Shown here in pieces: positions 54,164 to 62,952 of a stretch of DNA of 64,000 bases. Within the stretch, counting starts at the first letter, position 1, and every line of letters starts with the position of its first letter. Below the pieces are notes generated by a model. That model worked only from the letters and a program-made list of their open reading frames with translations, was not told the origin of the DNA and did not search any database. Source of the stretch: Algoriphagus iocasae (GTDB lineage Bacteria; Bacteroidota; Bacteroidia; Cytophagales; Cyclobacteriaceae); the NCBI RefSeq assembly GCF_014206875.1, contig NZ_JACIJO010000001.1:124001-188000 (forward strand), given 5' to 3'. The position numbers and the translations under genes were made by a program.

Positions 54164-55204
54164 TTGATTTTCAAAGCTTTTTCAAAACCGCAACTTATCA
54201 AATATATCATCTCAGGAACCGCCATTGCGTGGTTTCTGGGATGCTTTTTTATTCTGAAGAGTTTTGGAATCGATGAAAACCTCGCTTGGCCAGATGCATT
54301 GGCTTTTACAGGAGTTTTCTTGGCAGGAGTTTTCGTGCTGGAGATAATTTTTGGTTTTTATATCCCAAAAGGAAGCAATTCCTGGTTGCTCGTCATTATC
54401 CCTCTTTTTCTAAGCTTTGTAGAAATCTGGATTCATAGGATCCTGATGATTTGGCTATTTGGGGAGGAGCAAGAATACCTAGAAATGATTAGAGCCAGTT
54501 TTTACCTCCGTTGGGCGATCCTTGCTATCCCTGAAATCCTGATATCCATCATTGCCTTGGTAGTCTCTAAACTCGAACTTCAGGAAGAAGCACAAAAAAG
54601 AGAAGCAACGATCAACCTTCTTTCGAAAGAAGCTGAGTTGACCTCTATCAGACAGCAGTTGCAACCTCACTTTTTGTTTAATAGCCTGAATTCCATCAGT
54701 GCCTTGGTGGTTTCCCAGCCACAGAAAGCCAGGGAGATGGTGTTGCAACTTTCAGACTTTCTGAGGGGTACGATCCGTAAGGATCATAAAGTTTGGGTGA
54801 GCCTGGATGAAGAACTCGGATATTTAAAAATGTATCTGGATATCGAGCGGGTGAGATTCGGACATAGGCTGCAAGTGAGCATTGAGTCGGGGCCTGATGT
54901 TCTTGAGATGAAATTGCCTCAGTTGTTGATACAGCCCTTATTGGAAAATGCCATCAAGCATGGTTTGTATGGCATGACAGGTGAAGTAGATTTACAGGTA
55001 AAAGCAACCAAGGAACAGAATTATTTAATTATTAGAATAGAAAACCCATTTGATGAGGAAAGTGCCCCGCCAAAGGGAGCCGGGTTTGGTTTGAGTTCGG
55101 TGAGCAGGCGTTTGGAACTGCTTTTTGGAAGAACAGACCTTCTCACTTCAGAATCCAAAGAAGGAAGGTTTACCGTCACGCTTAAAATTCCACAATTAAA
55201 ATGA
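54164..55204 (+). CDS. LytS-like sensor histidine kinase
   Basis: A 346-residue kinase with a TTG start at 54164. Four membrane segments (about 12-145) precede the His_kinase domain; the phospho-accepting histidine is in LQPHFLFNSLNSISALVVSQ (about residue 170). The ATPase part includes LPQLLIQPLLENAIKHGLYG and GAGFGLSSVSRRLELLFG. Its stop overlaps the next gene's ATG by four bases. Signal unknown; the LiaF-like gene upstream hints at envelope stress. Confidence 0.9.
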   Translation: MIFKAFSKPQLIKYIISGTAIAWFLGCFFILKSFGIDENLAWPDALAFTGVFLAGVFVLEIIFGFYIPKGSNSWLLVIIPLFLSFVEIWIHRILMIWLFGEEQEYLEMIRASFYLRWAILAIPEILISIIALVVSKLELQEEAQKREATINLLSKEAELTSIRQQLQPHFLFNSLNSISALVVSQPQKAREMVLQLSDFLRGTIRKDHKVWVSLDEELGYLKMYLDIERVRFGHRLQVSIESGPDVLEMKLPQLLIQPLLENAIKHGLYGMTGEVDLQVKATKEQNYLIIRIENPFDEESAPPKGAGFGLSSVSRRLELLFGRTDLLTSESKEGRFTVTLKIPQLK

Positions 55205-55920
55205 TCAAGACCTTAATCATAGACGATGAGCCTTTAGCGGCCTCTATCGTCCAAGAGTATTTATCAGCATACCCACAATTTGAATTGCTGGAAATATGCC
55301 AAGATGGATTTCAGGGGATGAAAGCCATTCAAACGCATCAGCCTGATTTGATTTTTTTGGATGTGCAGATGCCAAAGATCACCGGCTTCGAAATGCTGGA
55401 ATTGCTGGATGAGCCACCTTCAGTGATTTTTACTACCGCTTTTGATCAATATGCACTTCAGGCTTTTGATGCCAAAGCTATAGATTACCTTCTTAAGCCA
55501 TTTTCTAAAGCAAGGTTTGATCAGGCGATCGGAAAATTTCTGACCCAGAGTCCGGGTGAAGTGGATCCTTCAATCCATCAACTGGCTGAGAAAAGTAACA
55601 GGCTGGTGGTAAAGGTGAAAAATGAAATCAAGATCATTTCTATCAAAGACGTTTCATACTTTGAAGCAGAGGACGATTACATCGCCATTCACAGCAAGGA
55701 TGGAAAATTTCTGAAAAAGATGACCATGAAAGCTTTGGAAGAATCCTTGGATCCTTCAAAATTCGCCAGAGTGCATAGGTCTTTTATGGTCAACTTAAAT
55801 GAAGTGACCCAAATAGAACCCTATGAAAGGGAGAATTTTTTGGTGAAATTAAGAAATGGAAAACAGGTGCCGGTCAGCAAATCAGGTTATACCCGGCTTA
55901 GGCAAGTGTTAGGATTGTAA
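55201..55920 (+). CDS. LytTR response regulator
   Basis: A 239-residue regulator with an N-terminal receiver (MIKTLIIDDEPLAASIVQEY; phospho-acceptor Asp in LIFLDVQMPKITGFEMLELL) and a C-terminal LytTR domain (about 140-239, with IISIKDVSYFEAEDDYIAIH and FARVHRSFMVNLNEV). Coupled to the kinase by an ATGA overlap; the two form a clear two-component system. Confidence 0.94.
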   Translation: MIKTLIIDDEPLAASIVQEYLSAYPQFELLEICQDGFQGMKAIQTHQPDLIFLDVQMPKITGFEMLELLDEPPSVIFTTAFDQYALQAFDAKAIDYLLKPFSKARFDQAIGKFLTQSPGEVDPSIHQLAEKSNRLVVKVKNEIKIISIKDVSYFEAEDDYIAIHSKDGKFLKKMTMKALEESLDPSKFARVHRSFMVNLNEVTQIEPYERENFLVKLRNGKQVPVSKSGYTRLRQVLGL

Positions 55921-55929
55921 GAAAAGTAT

Positions 55930-55952
55930 AAAGCCCCGCATCCCGGGGCTTT
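55930..55952. terminator. Terminator after the LytTR regulator
   Basis: AAAGCCCC, a seven-base loop and GGGGCTTT, between two convergent genes. Confidence 0.8.
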
Positions 55953-55956
55953 AAAT

Positions 55957-56178
55957 TTAATATTCGTCCTCGTTAAAGAAGAAGTCGTCTTTGGTCGGAT
56001 AATCCGGCCAAATCTCCTCAATCGTTTCATAAGGTTCGCCGTCATCTTCTAATTCCTGGAGATTCTCGACCACTTCCAGTGGTGCGCCAGATCTGATGCC
56101 GTAATCAATTAACTCATCCTTGGTTGCAGGCCAGGGAGCATCTTCTAAATAAGAGGCAAGTTCAAGTGTCCAGTACAT
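55957..56178 (-). CDS. DUF2795 small acidic protein
   Basis: A 73-residue protein, MYWTLELASYLEDAPWPATK followed by DELIDYGIRSGAP and an acidic tail ending FFFNEDEY. This fits the Bacteroidetes DUF2795 family, widely conserved and of unknown function. Monocistronic by position. Confidence 0.85.
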   Translation of the reverse strand: MYWTLELASYLEDAPWPATKDELIDYGIRSGAPLEVVENLQELEDDGEPYETIEEIWPDYPTKDDFFFNEDEY

Positions 56179-56262
56179 AGTGTTTATTTAATTAATAGGT
56201 GTTCCGGATTTCAATAGGGTTGCAAAATTATCTTTTTTTTGAAATATGCAATCAAGTACTGA

Positions 56263-57552
56263 TTATTTAAAAGAAAGTTGTCTCAAAATATAATTTTTTA
56301 CGTCCACTTTTCTTTTCAGTCCTGATAGTTTTTTTCGCATCATTATCTCAAAATCCTGAGTCTGAACGCGAAAATTATCTGAATTGTTCTGCATGGTATC
56401 CAATTCGGTTTGATCCCGATGCAAAAGGTCTTTTATCAACGCAATTTTAATCTGTTTCTGCTCTTCAACGGGCTTTTCGTCAAAATCGTCATATTTTCCA
56501 TGTACTAATTTTTCTAAAAATGCCTTTTCAAAAACAATGTCCATGAAAAATTGGAAGGATCTTGCCGTCAGGTTAACCTCTTTCGGCTTTCTCATCGGAA
56601 GTTTCTTCCATTCCTCCTGTATTTTTTTGGCTTGCCCGATCAGTTCATAAGTCGTAGGCTGTCCCGCTAATTTCTTGATTTCCTCAGTCAATAGCTCCGC
56701 TTTACGGATGATCTCGCGAGGATGCATGGTAGGGCCAGGATTTAATGTTCTCTTATATCTTGAGAAGATCCTGTTGTTTAGCTTCGAAAACTCATCCCAA
56801 AGTGGCTGACGCTTTTCTGCAGGTACTTTTCCTGCCGACTTCCACTCTTTCTGAATTTTCTTACTGATTTCAAAGGCTACTTTGGCATCCGGGAAATCAT
56901 GCGCCTCTCGGGCCTGCACCACCAATGCTTCATATACTTTGATATTTTCTTCGGCCTGAAGCGCCAGACCTTCGTAATAATGTCTTCTGTTTTCGAAGAA
57001 ATGCTGAACTGCATCATTGAATTTACCCTCAATTTCCTCTTCCAATTCTTTTTCTACAGGACCGGTTTTGATCCAGCGAAGTTTTAGCTCTTTGAAAGCC
57101 TCGGTAGTTTCTCTCCAATCTGTATCGTCCTTCAATTCCTCCGCTTCCAGAATCAAAGCATTCTTTAATTCCAGGTTTTTTGCACGGTTGGCCTGAATGA
57201 TTTCATTAAGAAATTCTTCCTCTTTATTCAGTTCTTCGATGAGAGGGATAAAATCTCCAAGGGCATCCGATTGCATCAGAGAATCTCTCAAATGAATTAA
57301 TTTCATTAGGAAAGACCCTTTGTTCTGATTTTCGTGAATGTCGGATTTAAGTTTTTCGACCTTTTCTTTCAGCTGTTCAAATCTAGCCTCAAAGTAATTT
57401 AAAGTAGAAGCCTCATCTTCTTTGACTTCCCCGATAACCCTGTCATCCTGACCTAAAAATCCCTTTAAATAAACTTTATTGTCTTTGATATATCCATAAG
57501 GATGCTCCATTGTTCTACAGTAGGTTAGGTGGTCGTTTTCAATTTTTGGCAA
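56263..57552 (-). CDS. DUF349 coiled-coil protein
   Basis: A 429-residue, highly charged helical protein with several DUF349 repeats, each with a W-K/W-x-x-x-G core (e.g. LKLRWIKTGPVEKELEEEIE near 172, KIQKEWKSAGKVPAEKRQPL near 248, KKIQEEWKKLPMRKPKEVN near 318). No catalytic motif, no signal peptide. Function in Bacteroidetes is unknown. Divergent from ettA. Confidence 0.88.
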   Translation of the reverse strand: MPKIENDHLTYCRTMEHPYGYIKDNKVYLKGFLGQDDRVIGEVKEDEASTLNYFEARFEQLKEKVEKLKSDIHENQNKGSFLMKLIHLRDSLMQSDALGDFIPLIEELNKEEEFLNEIIQANRAKNLELKNALILEAEELKDDTDWRETTEAFKELKLRWIKTGPVEKELEEEIEGKFNDAVQHFFENRRHYYEGLALQAEENIKVYEALVVQAREAHDFPDAKVAFEISKKIQKEWKSAGKVPAEKRQPLWDEFSKLNNRIFSRYKRTLNPGPTMHPREIIRKAELLTEEIKKLAGQPTTYELIGQAKKIQEEWKKLPMRKPKEVNLTARSFQFFMDIVFEKAFLEKLVHGKYDDFDEKPVEEQKQIKIALIKDLLHRDQTELDTMQNNSDNFRVQTQDFEIMMRKKLSGLKRKVDVKNYILRQLSFK

Positions 57553-57640
57553 ATTAATTAATTCAAAAGCACTTATCCTAAGAAAGGGGTTTTTTTGCCA
57601 TCTTTACCGTTTAGTGAAATTGTAACGCAAAAATTAACAT

Positions 57641-59320
57641 ATGAGTGCAGAAAAAATCATCTTTTCCATGGCGGGGGTCTCAAAAATCTATCCACCACAG
57701 AAAAAAGTTTTAAAAGATATCTACCTGTCATTTTTTTATGGAGCAAAAATCGGAGTGCTTGGTCTCAACGGATCCGGTAAATCTTCTTTGCTAAAAATTA
57801 TTGCCGGAATCGACAAGGAATTTCAGGGTGAAGTAGTTTGGTCGCCGGGATACAGCGTGGGGATGCTGGAACAGGAACCTCAGTTAGATCCTAGCAAAAC
57901 TGTTAAAGAAGTGGTAGAAGAGGCAGTTGCCGAGACTGTTGCCCTGCTGAAAGAGTTTGAAGAAATCAATGAGAAATTCATGGATCCAGCATTGATGGAA
58001 GATCCTGATGCCATGGATAAACTCATCACCAAGCAGGGAGAGGTTCAGGAAAAGCTGGATGCTGCCAATGCCTGGGAACTGGATGTGATGCTGGATAAAG
58101 CGATGGATGCGCTTCGACTCCCTCCAAGTGATGCCAATGTGGCAAACCTATCTGGTGGGGAAAAGAGAAGAGTTGCCCTTTGTAGATTATTGCTTCAGGA
58201 GCCAGATGTATTGCTGGTCGATGAACCTACCAACCACTTGGATGCGGAGTCAGTACATTGGCTAGAACAACATTTACAGAATTACAAAGGCACTGTCATC
58301 GCAGTAACCCACGATAGATATTTCCTGGATAATGTTGCCGGATGGATTTTGGAATTGGATCGTGGAGAAGGTATTCCTTGGAAAGGAAATTACTCTTCTT
58401 GGTTGGATCAGAAACAAAATAGACTGAAGCAAGAAGAGAAGACTGAGTCCAAACGTCAGAAGACATTGGAGCGAGAGCTAGAATGGATCAGAATGACTCC
58501 GAAAGCCCGTCAGGCCAAAGGAAAAGCGCGTTTGAGCGCTTATGATAAATTAGTCGGAGAAGAAGCAAAAGAGAAAGAAGCAAAACTGGAATTATTTATC
58601 CCACCAGGACCAAGATTGGGAGCGAAAGTGATAGAGGTAAATGGTGTTTCCAAAGCTTTTGGAGATAAGTTGTTATTTGAAAACTTGACTTTTGCTTTGC
58701 CTCAAGGAGGAATTGTCGGAGTAATTGGACCAAATGGTGCGGGTAAATCTACTTTGTTCAAATTAATCACCGGACAGGAAAAACCAGACGCAGGTCATTT
58801 CGAGGTAGGAGAGACGGTACAGCTAGCATATGTGGATCAGGGACATGATATTCTGGATCCGAATAAGACGGTTTATCAAACGATTTCAGAAGGAAATGAA
58901 TTGATGAAATTGGGCAATAAGGAAGTGAATGCCAGAGCCTACGTTTCCAAGTTCAACTTCGGTGGAGGTGATCAGGAGAAAAAAGTTGGCGTGCTTTCCG
59001 GTGGTGAAAGAAACCGGGTTCACCTGGCTTTGACCTTGAAAGAAGGTGGAAACTTATTGCTTCTCGATGAACCAACCAACGACTTGGATGTGAACACGCT
59101 TCGAGCTTTGGAAGAAGCTTTGGAAAACTTCGGTGGATGTGCAGTAGTCATTTCCCACGACAGATGGTTCTTGGATAGAATTTGTACGCATATTCTGGCG
59201 TTCGAAGGAGATTCTCAAGTGGTTTGGTTTGAAGGCAACTTCTCTGACTACGAAGAGAACAAGAAGAAGAGACTGGGTGATGTGGAACCTAAGAGAATTC
59301 GATACAAAAACCTCAAATAA
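57641..59320 (+). CDS. ettA: Energy-dependent translational throttle protein EttA (ABC-F)
   Basis: A 559-residue ABC-F ATPase with two nucleotide-binding domains. The first has Walker [10 protein letters not shown] (about 43-51), signature [16 protein letters not shown] and [11 protein letters not shown]. The second has GPNGAGKST (about 365-373), [15 protein letters not shown] and DEPTNDLD. The linker between them, with [10 protein letters not shown], contacts tRNA at the ribosomal E site. It gates entry into elongation according to energy state. Confidence 0.97.
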   Translation: MSAEKIIFSMAGVSKIYPPQKKVLKDIYLSFFYGAKIGVLGLNGSGKSSLLKIIAGIDKEFQGEVVWSPGYSVGMLEQEPQLDPSKTVKEVVEEAVAETVALLKEFEEINEKFMDPALMEDPDAMDKLITKQGEVQEKLDAANAWELDVMLDKAMDALRLPPSDANVANLSGGEKRRVALCRLLLQEPDVLLVDEPTNHLDAESVHWLEQHLQNYKGTVIAVTHDRYFLDNVAGWILELDRGEGIPWKGNYSSWLDQKQNRLKQEEKTESKRQKTLERELEWIRMTPKARQAKGKARLSAYDKLVGEEAKEKEAKLELFIPPGPRLGAKVIEVNGVSKAFGDKLLFENLTFALPQGGIVGVIGPNGAGKSTLFKLITGQEKPDAGHFEVGETVQLAYVDQGHDILDPNKTVYQTISEGNELMKLGNKEVNARAYVSKFNFGGGDQEKKVGVLSGGERNRVHLALTLKEGGNLLLLDEPTNDLDVNTLRALEEALENFGGCAVVISHDRWFLDRICTHILAFEGDSQVVWFEGNFSDYEENKKKRLGDVEPKRIRYKNLK

Positions 59321-59336
59321 AGTCAGAAGTTTGAAG

Positions 59337-59592
59337 CCTGCCTACCGGAGGTAGGAAAGAAGTCTGAAAATAGTAGGCAGTCGCAGTGACCAGTAGGCAG
59401 TCGCAGTAACCAGTAGGCAGTCGCTAGTTGTCAGCCTGAGCGGAGTCGAAGGCAATTATTCAGAAGACTGAAGCCCGCCTGCCGAAAGGTAGGTCTGAAA
59501 ATAGTAGGCAGTCGCAGTGACCAGTAGGCAGTCACAGTCTGCAGTTTCATTCTCTGGTTGTCAGCCTGAGCGCCTGCCTGCCGAAAGGTAGG
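59337..59592 (+). repeat. REP-like hairpin units (CCTGCCTRCC...GGTAGG), three copies
   Basis: Copies at 59337-59355, 59476-59493 and 59573-59592 fold as CCTACC/GGTAGG-type hairpins, each followed by TCTGAAAATAGTAGG or nearly so. A fourth is at 59821-59840 and an inverted one at 62711-62729. No RAYT transposase is seen in the window. Confidence 0.75.
59371..59427 (+). repeat. Tandem repeat, 20-base period, about three copies
   Basis: The unit CAGTAGGCAGTCGCAGTGAC occurs nearly three times in a row (59371, 59391, 59411). Single or partial copies recur at about 59505 and 59610-59640. Confidence 0.85.
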
Positions 59593-59684
59593 TCTGAAAA
59601 TAGTAGGTAGGCAGTCGCAGTGACCAGTAGGCAGTCGCAGTCTGCAGTTTCATTCTCTGATTGTCAGCCTGAGCGCCTGCCTGC

Positions 59685-59765
59685 CAGCTCTTCGAGATTT
59701 GTAATCTCGAAGTTTGATCAGAAGATTTGTAATCTTTAAAATCATTTACTTTTCCCTTTTATCCC
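59685..59765 (+). repeat. 81-bp direct repeat, copy A
   Basis: Identical to 59925-60005, exactly 240 bases apart. It begins CAGCTCTTCGAGATTTGTAA and contains a perfect 10-bp hairpin CTTCGAGATT/AATCTCGAAG (59690-59712). Confidence 0.95.
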
Positions 59766-59820
59766 GGATTAAAAATCCTACGATCTGGGTTCTGGATTAT
59801 AAATCCAGAACAGCGGAGCG

Positions 59821-59840
59821 CCTGCCTGCAGAAGGGTAGG
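59821..59840 (+). repeat. REP-like hairpin, fourth copy
   Basis: CCTGCCTGCAGAAGGGTAGG, a divergent copy of the hairpin units at 59.3-59.6 kb. Confidence 0.65.
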
Positions 59841-59872
59841 TTTGAAATCAGAAATCAGAAGTGAAAAAGATG

Positions 59873-59907
59873 AAAACCTCCGGTTCGGGAAGAATCGGAG
59901 GTTTTTT
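59873..59907. terminator. Orphan terminator-like hairpin in repeat region
   Basis: AAAACCTCCG pairs with CGGAGGTTTT and is followed by TTTTTT. No gene ends before it within 500 bases, so it may be left over from a lost gene or belong to the repeat array. Confidence 0.7.
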
Positions 59908-59924
59908 GCTAAAAAGGGGACTCT

Positions 59925-60005
59925 CAGCTCTTCGAGATTTGTAATCTCGAAGTTTGATCAGAAGATTTGTAATCTTTAAAATCATTTACTTTTCCCTTTT
60001 ATCCC
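59925..60005 (+). repeat. 81-bp direct repeat, copy B
   Basis: Perfect copy of 59685-59765; the sequences diverge directly after ATCCC. The gap 59,321-60,155 otherwise contains no gene that I can support. Confidence 0.95.
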
Positions 60006-60155
60006 AGATTAAAAACTCTAGAATCTAGAATAAGGGTTCTATATCCAGAACTGTGGGTAAAAAAAGCGTTCTAACTTTTTGAAGCTAAATACTTTTTGCA
60101 AAGTCTTGTAAATTGAATTTAATTGTTAGTTTTAGAAGATCTTTTTTATTAATGA

Positions 60156-60797
60156 ATGAAAATCTTCTACAAACTCCTCGATTTTTTAAAAAATCCTGAA
60201 AAAGCGGCTTCTTATCAGCCCATGAAGCTTTCTGATTTCTTGAGCCTCTTAGTCCTCGTCCTTTTCGTGGTGATTCCATATGCTTATTTACTCGAACTTG
60301 CTGGTATGGATCAGTTTGAAAGTGTTTTAGAAGATATTCTAAAAGAAAACAAATGGTTGGTCGCAATTTTTGCCATACTCCTGGCCCCTTTGATCGAGGA
60401 ACCGGTATTCAGACTTCATTTAGATCTTAAGAAATCATCCATTTGGTGGAGTTTAGTGCTTTCTCTGCTTTTTGCAGCTGCTATTTGGTTTCCCCTCATT
60501 TTTGTCGGATATATGATTTTTTTACTTGTAAACGTTTATGATGAAAATCCACCGCCCCTTAAACTGGTTGTCTATGTTTCCGCAGCCTTATTTGGATTGG
60601 TCCATATCACCAATTTTAAGGATTTTGATTATGGTCTGTATTTCTACTATATCCCCTTTTTAGTGGGAATCCAGTTTTTGATGGGTTTGGTACTTAGTTA
60701 TATCCGGCTCAACCATGGCATGAAATGGGCCATGCTATTTCATGGCGTTTACAATGCGGTTTTGATTATTCCATCGATTTACTTTTATGAGCCCTGA
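60156..60797 (+). CDS. CPBP-family intramembrane metalloprotease
   Basis: A 213-residue polytopic membrane protein. The CPBP (Abi/CAAX) motifs are complete: EEPVFR at about residue 81, the F-x-x-x-H motif FGLVHITNF at about 148, and the final H/N region FHGVYNAVL at about 195. Several membrane segments surround them. Members process prenylated proteins or bacteriocins or have other roles; target unknown. Flanked by repeat-rich DNA on both sides. Confidence 0.85.
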   Translation: MKIFYKLLDFLKNPEKAASYQPMKLSDFLSLLVLVLFVVIPYAYLLELAGMDQFESVLEDILKENKWLVAIFAILLAPLIEEPVFRLHLDLKKSSIWWSLVLSLLFAAAIWFPLIFVGYMIFLLVNVYDENPPPLKLVVYVSAALFGLVHITNFKDFDYGLYFYYIPFLVGIQFLMGLVLSYIRLNHGMKWAMLFHGVYNAVLIIPSIYFYEP

Positions 60798-60825
60798 TAG
60801 GAAAGTGAATTGAAGACCTCGCTCC

Positions 60826-60922
60826 TTGAGATTTATAATCTTTAAAATCACGCACTTTTTCTAAATATCCTGGATTAAAAATCCTACCATCTAGGAACAG
60901 GATTACATATCCGAAGGCTATC
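60826..60922 (+). repeat. Divergent copy of the 59.7-kb repeat (copy C)
   Basis: Shares TTGAGATTTATAATCTTTAA, then AAAATCACGCACTTTTTC and GGATTAAAAATCCTA, with the other copies. It occupies much of the 299-base gap before the metzincin gene, whose promoter must also lie there. Confidence 0.7.
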
Positions 60923-61096
60923 GCTACTTGAACAAAGAGTACTTTTTTTTAGAATTTTCACTTGAGCCTTCTGAATTTAGAGACTTTGTATTGTCTAAAT
61001 TTATCTGAATATAATTATTAGAAGCATCAGTTAATTAATATTTTCATTATCTTAATTATCAAAAATTTATAAATTAAACTTTTAACCATTAACCAA

Positions 61097-62086
61097 ATGA
61101 AAAATAAATTATTTGCATTCATTGCTATTTTGGGACTCTCTGCAGGTTGCGACACTCAGGAAATAGGAGAAATTACCCCTATACAGACTCAGAAAGGGGT
61201 TGACTTATCTATGACAAAAGTGGATATAGATATCAGTGACTTTAAAAAATCCAAGCAAAATGGCATATCAAGCCGAACACATGAAGATTTAATCAGCATG
61301 GTTCAGCAGGCTAATCTACTCCTCGAACCTTATGGCATTGAGTTGGAAAAAATGGAATATTTATCAGCAGATAATGTTGGAAATACTGTTTTCTTTAACG
61401 ACAGAGGCAACAAGCAAATAGGGTCTGATTTTTTGCCTAATGACCCACGAAACCTTGGAGGTGAAACAGTACCTTATATTGTAGATGGTACTCAGGCTAT
61501 TACTGCATCCGGTTTTAATGTTTTATCTGCTTTGGAATCAGTAAGAAACACCTGGGAAAACGTAACATGCTCAGGAGGATTGTCTATTCCAAATGCCGGA
61601 GTATCTAATTTTGACCTTGGCTTTATTTCTAATATCTTTTTTGGTTACGGAGGTTCAGCAGGATACTACCCTGGAGTAATCGTGCAAGCTGGGGTTCTGC
61701 CCAAAGGTTTCTTTGATCTTGTGGATGTGGATGGTGGTGAATTTATTTTAGGAGTTACTTTTACTCTTACGTATACTGAAGATATTAATCAAGACGGGGT
61801 TAGCGAAGTAGCGGTTAAAGAGGTCTATTATAATGACGCCTTTAACTGGCAGGACGTAGTGGACACCGGTTCCGGTTATGATTTTGAAACTGTAGCACTA
61901 CACGAAACAGGACATGCTTTAAGTCAGGCGCATTTTGGAAAAGCTTTTAGTACTCCAAAAAACGGTAAGATACACTTTGCTCCAAGAGCCTTAATGAATG
62001 CAGGGTACAGCGGAGTAAACCGGGTGGTAGAGGGTTCCGATAAAGCGGGCCATTGTAGCAACTGGGGTAACTGGCCAAATAGATAA
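61097..62086 (+). CDS. Metzincin-type metalloprotease lipoprotein
   Basis: A 329-residue lipoprotein with box LSAGC (Cys at residue 18). The zinc site HETGHALSQAH (about 269-279) fits HExxHxxxxxH. It is followed by a likely Met-turn in RALMNAGYSG (about 299-308), so the fold is metzincin. No propeptide or C-terminal sorting domain is evident. An acidic calcium-type loop (DINQDGVSEVA) lies near residue 232. It probably cleaves extracellular or surface protein. The neighbours are repeats and no inhibitor gene is present. Confidence 0.82.
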   Translation: MKNKLFAFIAILGLSAGCDTQEIGEITPIQTQKGVDLSMTKVDIDISDFKKSKQNGISSRTHEDLISMVQQANLLLEPYGIELEKMEYLSADNVGNTVFFNDRGNKQIGSDFLPNDPRNLGGETVPYIVDGTQAITASGFNVLSALESVRNTWENVTCSGGLSIPNAGVSNFDLGFISNIFFGYGGSAGYYPGVIVQAGVLPKGFFDLVDVDGGEFILGVTFTLTYTEDINQDGVSEVAVKEVYYNDAFNWQDVVDTGSGYDFETVALHETGHALSQAHFGKAFSTPKNGKIHFAPRALMNAGYSGVNRVVEGSDKAGHCSNWGNWPNR

Positions 62087-62109
62087 TCCTATAAATACCT
62101 TATAAATTT

Positions 62110-62135
62110 AAAACCTCCTTGTTGGAGGTTTTTTT
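62110..62135 (+). terminator. Terminator of the metzincin gene
   Basis: AAAACCTCC TTGTT GGAGGTTTTTTT, 24 bases after the stop codon. Confidence 0.92.
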
Positions 62136-62262
62136 ATGTTACATGCTCTTCACTGGATAGGAGAGATTTTTTTAATAGGTATATGGTTGAAGTGCATGTT
62201 TACGACTTCTGGATACCTGTTGTCTAGTGTGCTCTTCGAATTCTGAATAATATCAAGGGTAT

Positions 62263-62384
62263 ATTCTCGACGTTTGATCAGAAGAATTGAAATCTTAAAA
62301 ATCACGCACTTTTTCCAAATATCTCGGATTAGAAATCCTAGGATCTAGGTTCAGGATTTCATCCGCGATGGCTATCGGGACCTG
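62263..62384 (+). repeat. Divergent copy of the 59.7-kb repeat (copy D)
   Basis: Shares TCGACGTTTGATCAGAAGA, AAAATCACGCACTTTTTC and GGATTAGAAATCCTAGGATC with copies A to C. Confidence 0.75.
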
Positions 62385-62413
62385 AAAAGCGTATTCGGGA
62401 TTTTAACTTTGTC

Positions 62414-62434
62414 ACTTTTTGGCGGCCAAAAAGT
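62414..62434. repeat. Near-perfect palindrome
   Basis: ACTTTTTGGC, one base, GCCAAAAAGT: 10-bp arms. The AAAAAGT unit is repeated just after (AACCAAAAAG). The gap 62,136-62,952 has repeats but no gene I can support; a 62-codon open frame from 62595 lies across repeat-like DNA. Confidence 0.75.
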
Positions 62435-62710
62435 AACCAAAAAGCCCTGAGCCTCGATATTTTCTTTCCGCTGATACCGTTTTTCATTCATTTTAAACAG
62501 AAAACCAGCGGAATTTTGTACTGCCTTTCACCCCTAAAAATGACTGGATCTCGCTTGTACCGCGCGAGCTAAGTCATTTTCTTAACGGTGTTCTATGCAG
62601 TACAAAACCGAAAATTTCGAAAGGCTCACACCTCCAGATGACAGCCTCCGACTGCGACTGTTCACTGCGACTGCCAACTTCCAACTTCCTACACCTTTTC
62701 ATCTTTCTCA

Positions 62711-62729
62711 CCTACCTCCTGTAGGCAGG
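62711..62729 (-). repeat. Inverted copy of the REP-like hairpin
   Basis: CCTACCTCCTGTAGGCAGG is the reverse complement, with one difference, of the unit at 59337-59355. The flanking CTGCGACTG repeats (62,650-62,680) are also inverted relative to the 59.4-kb array. Confidence 0.8.
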
Positions 62730-62952
62730 CTTTTGCCTTCAGACTTCAGCTTTCAGACTTTCAATTTCATCTTTCTCACTTAAAAATCCGCTCTTTGATT
62801 CCCAATTGCTATCAGTACCTGAACAGTATCGTTCTTCCAAATCCTAAATTTTATAACCTCTCCTATGTTCTGTGACTCCTATTTGGTAGAGATAAGTTTG
62901 GGTCTGCTTTTATTGTTACGAAAATTTAGTAGTTTAGCTAAAAATATATTAT

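Noticed and set aside
59371..59640. CRISPR array
   Set aside because: Units are contiguous or irregularly spaced, with no unique spacers of constant length and no cas genes.
60085..60366. 93-codon minus-strand frame
   Set aside because: It is antisense to the start of the CPBP protease gene, whose motifs are complete.
62595..62783. 62-codon frame in the repeat-rich gap
   Set aside because: It reads through inverted repeat units and resembles the translated repeats, not a protein.
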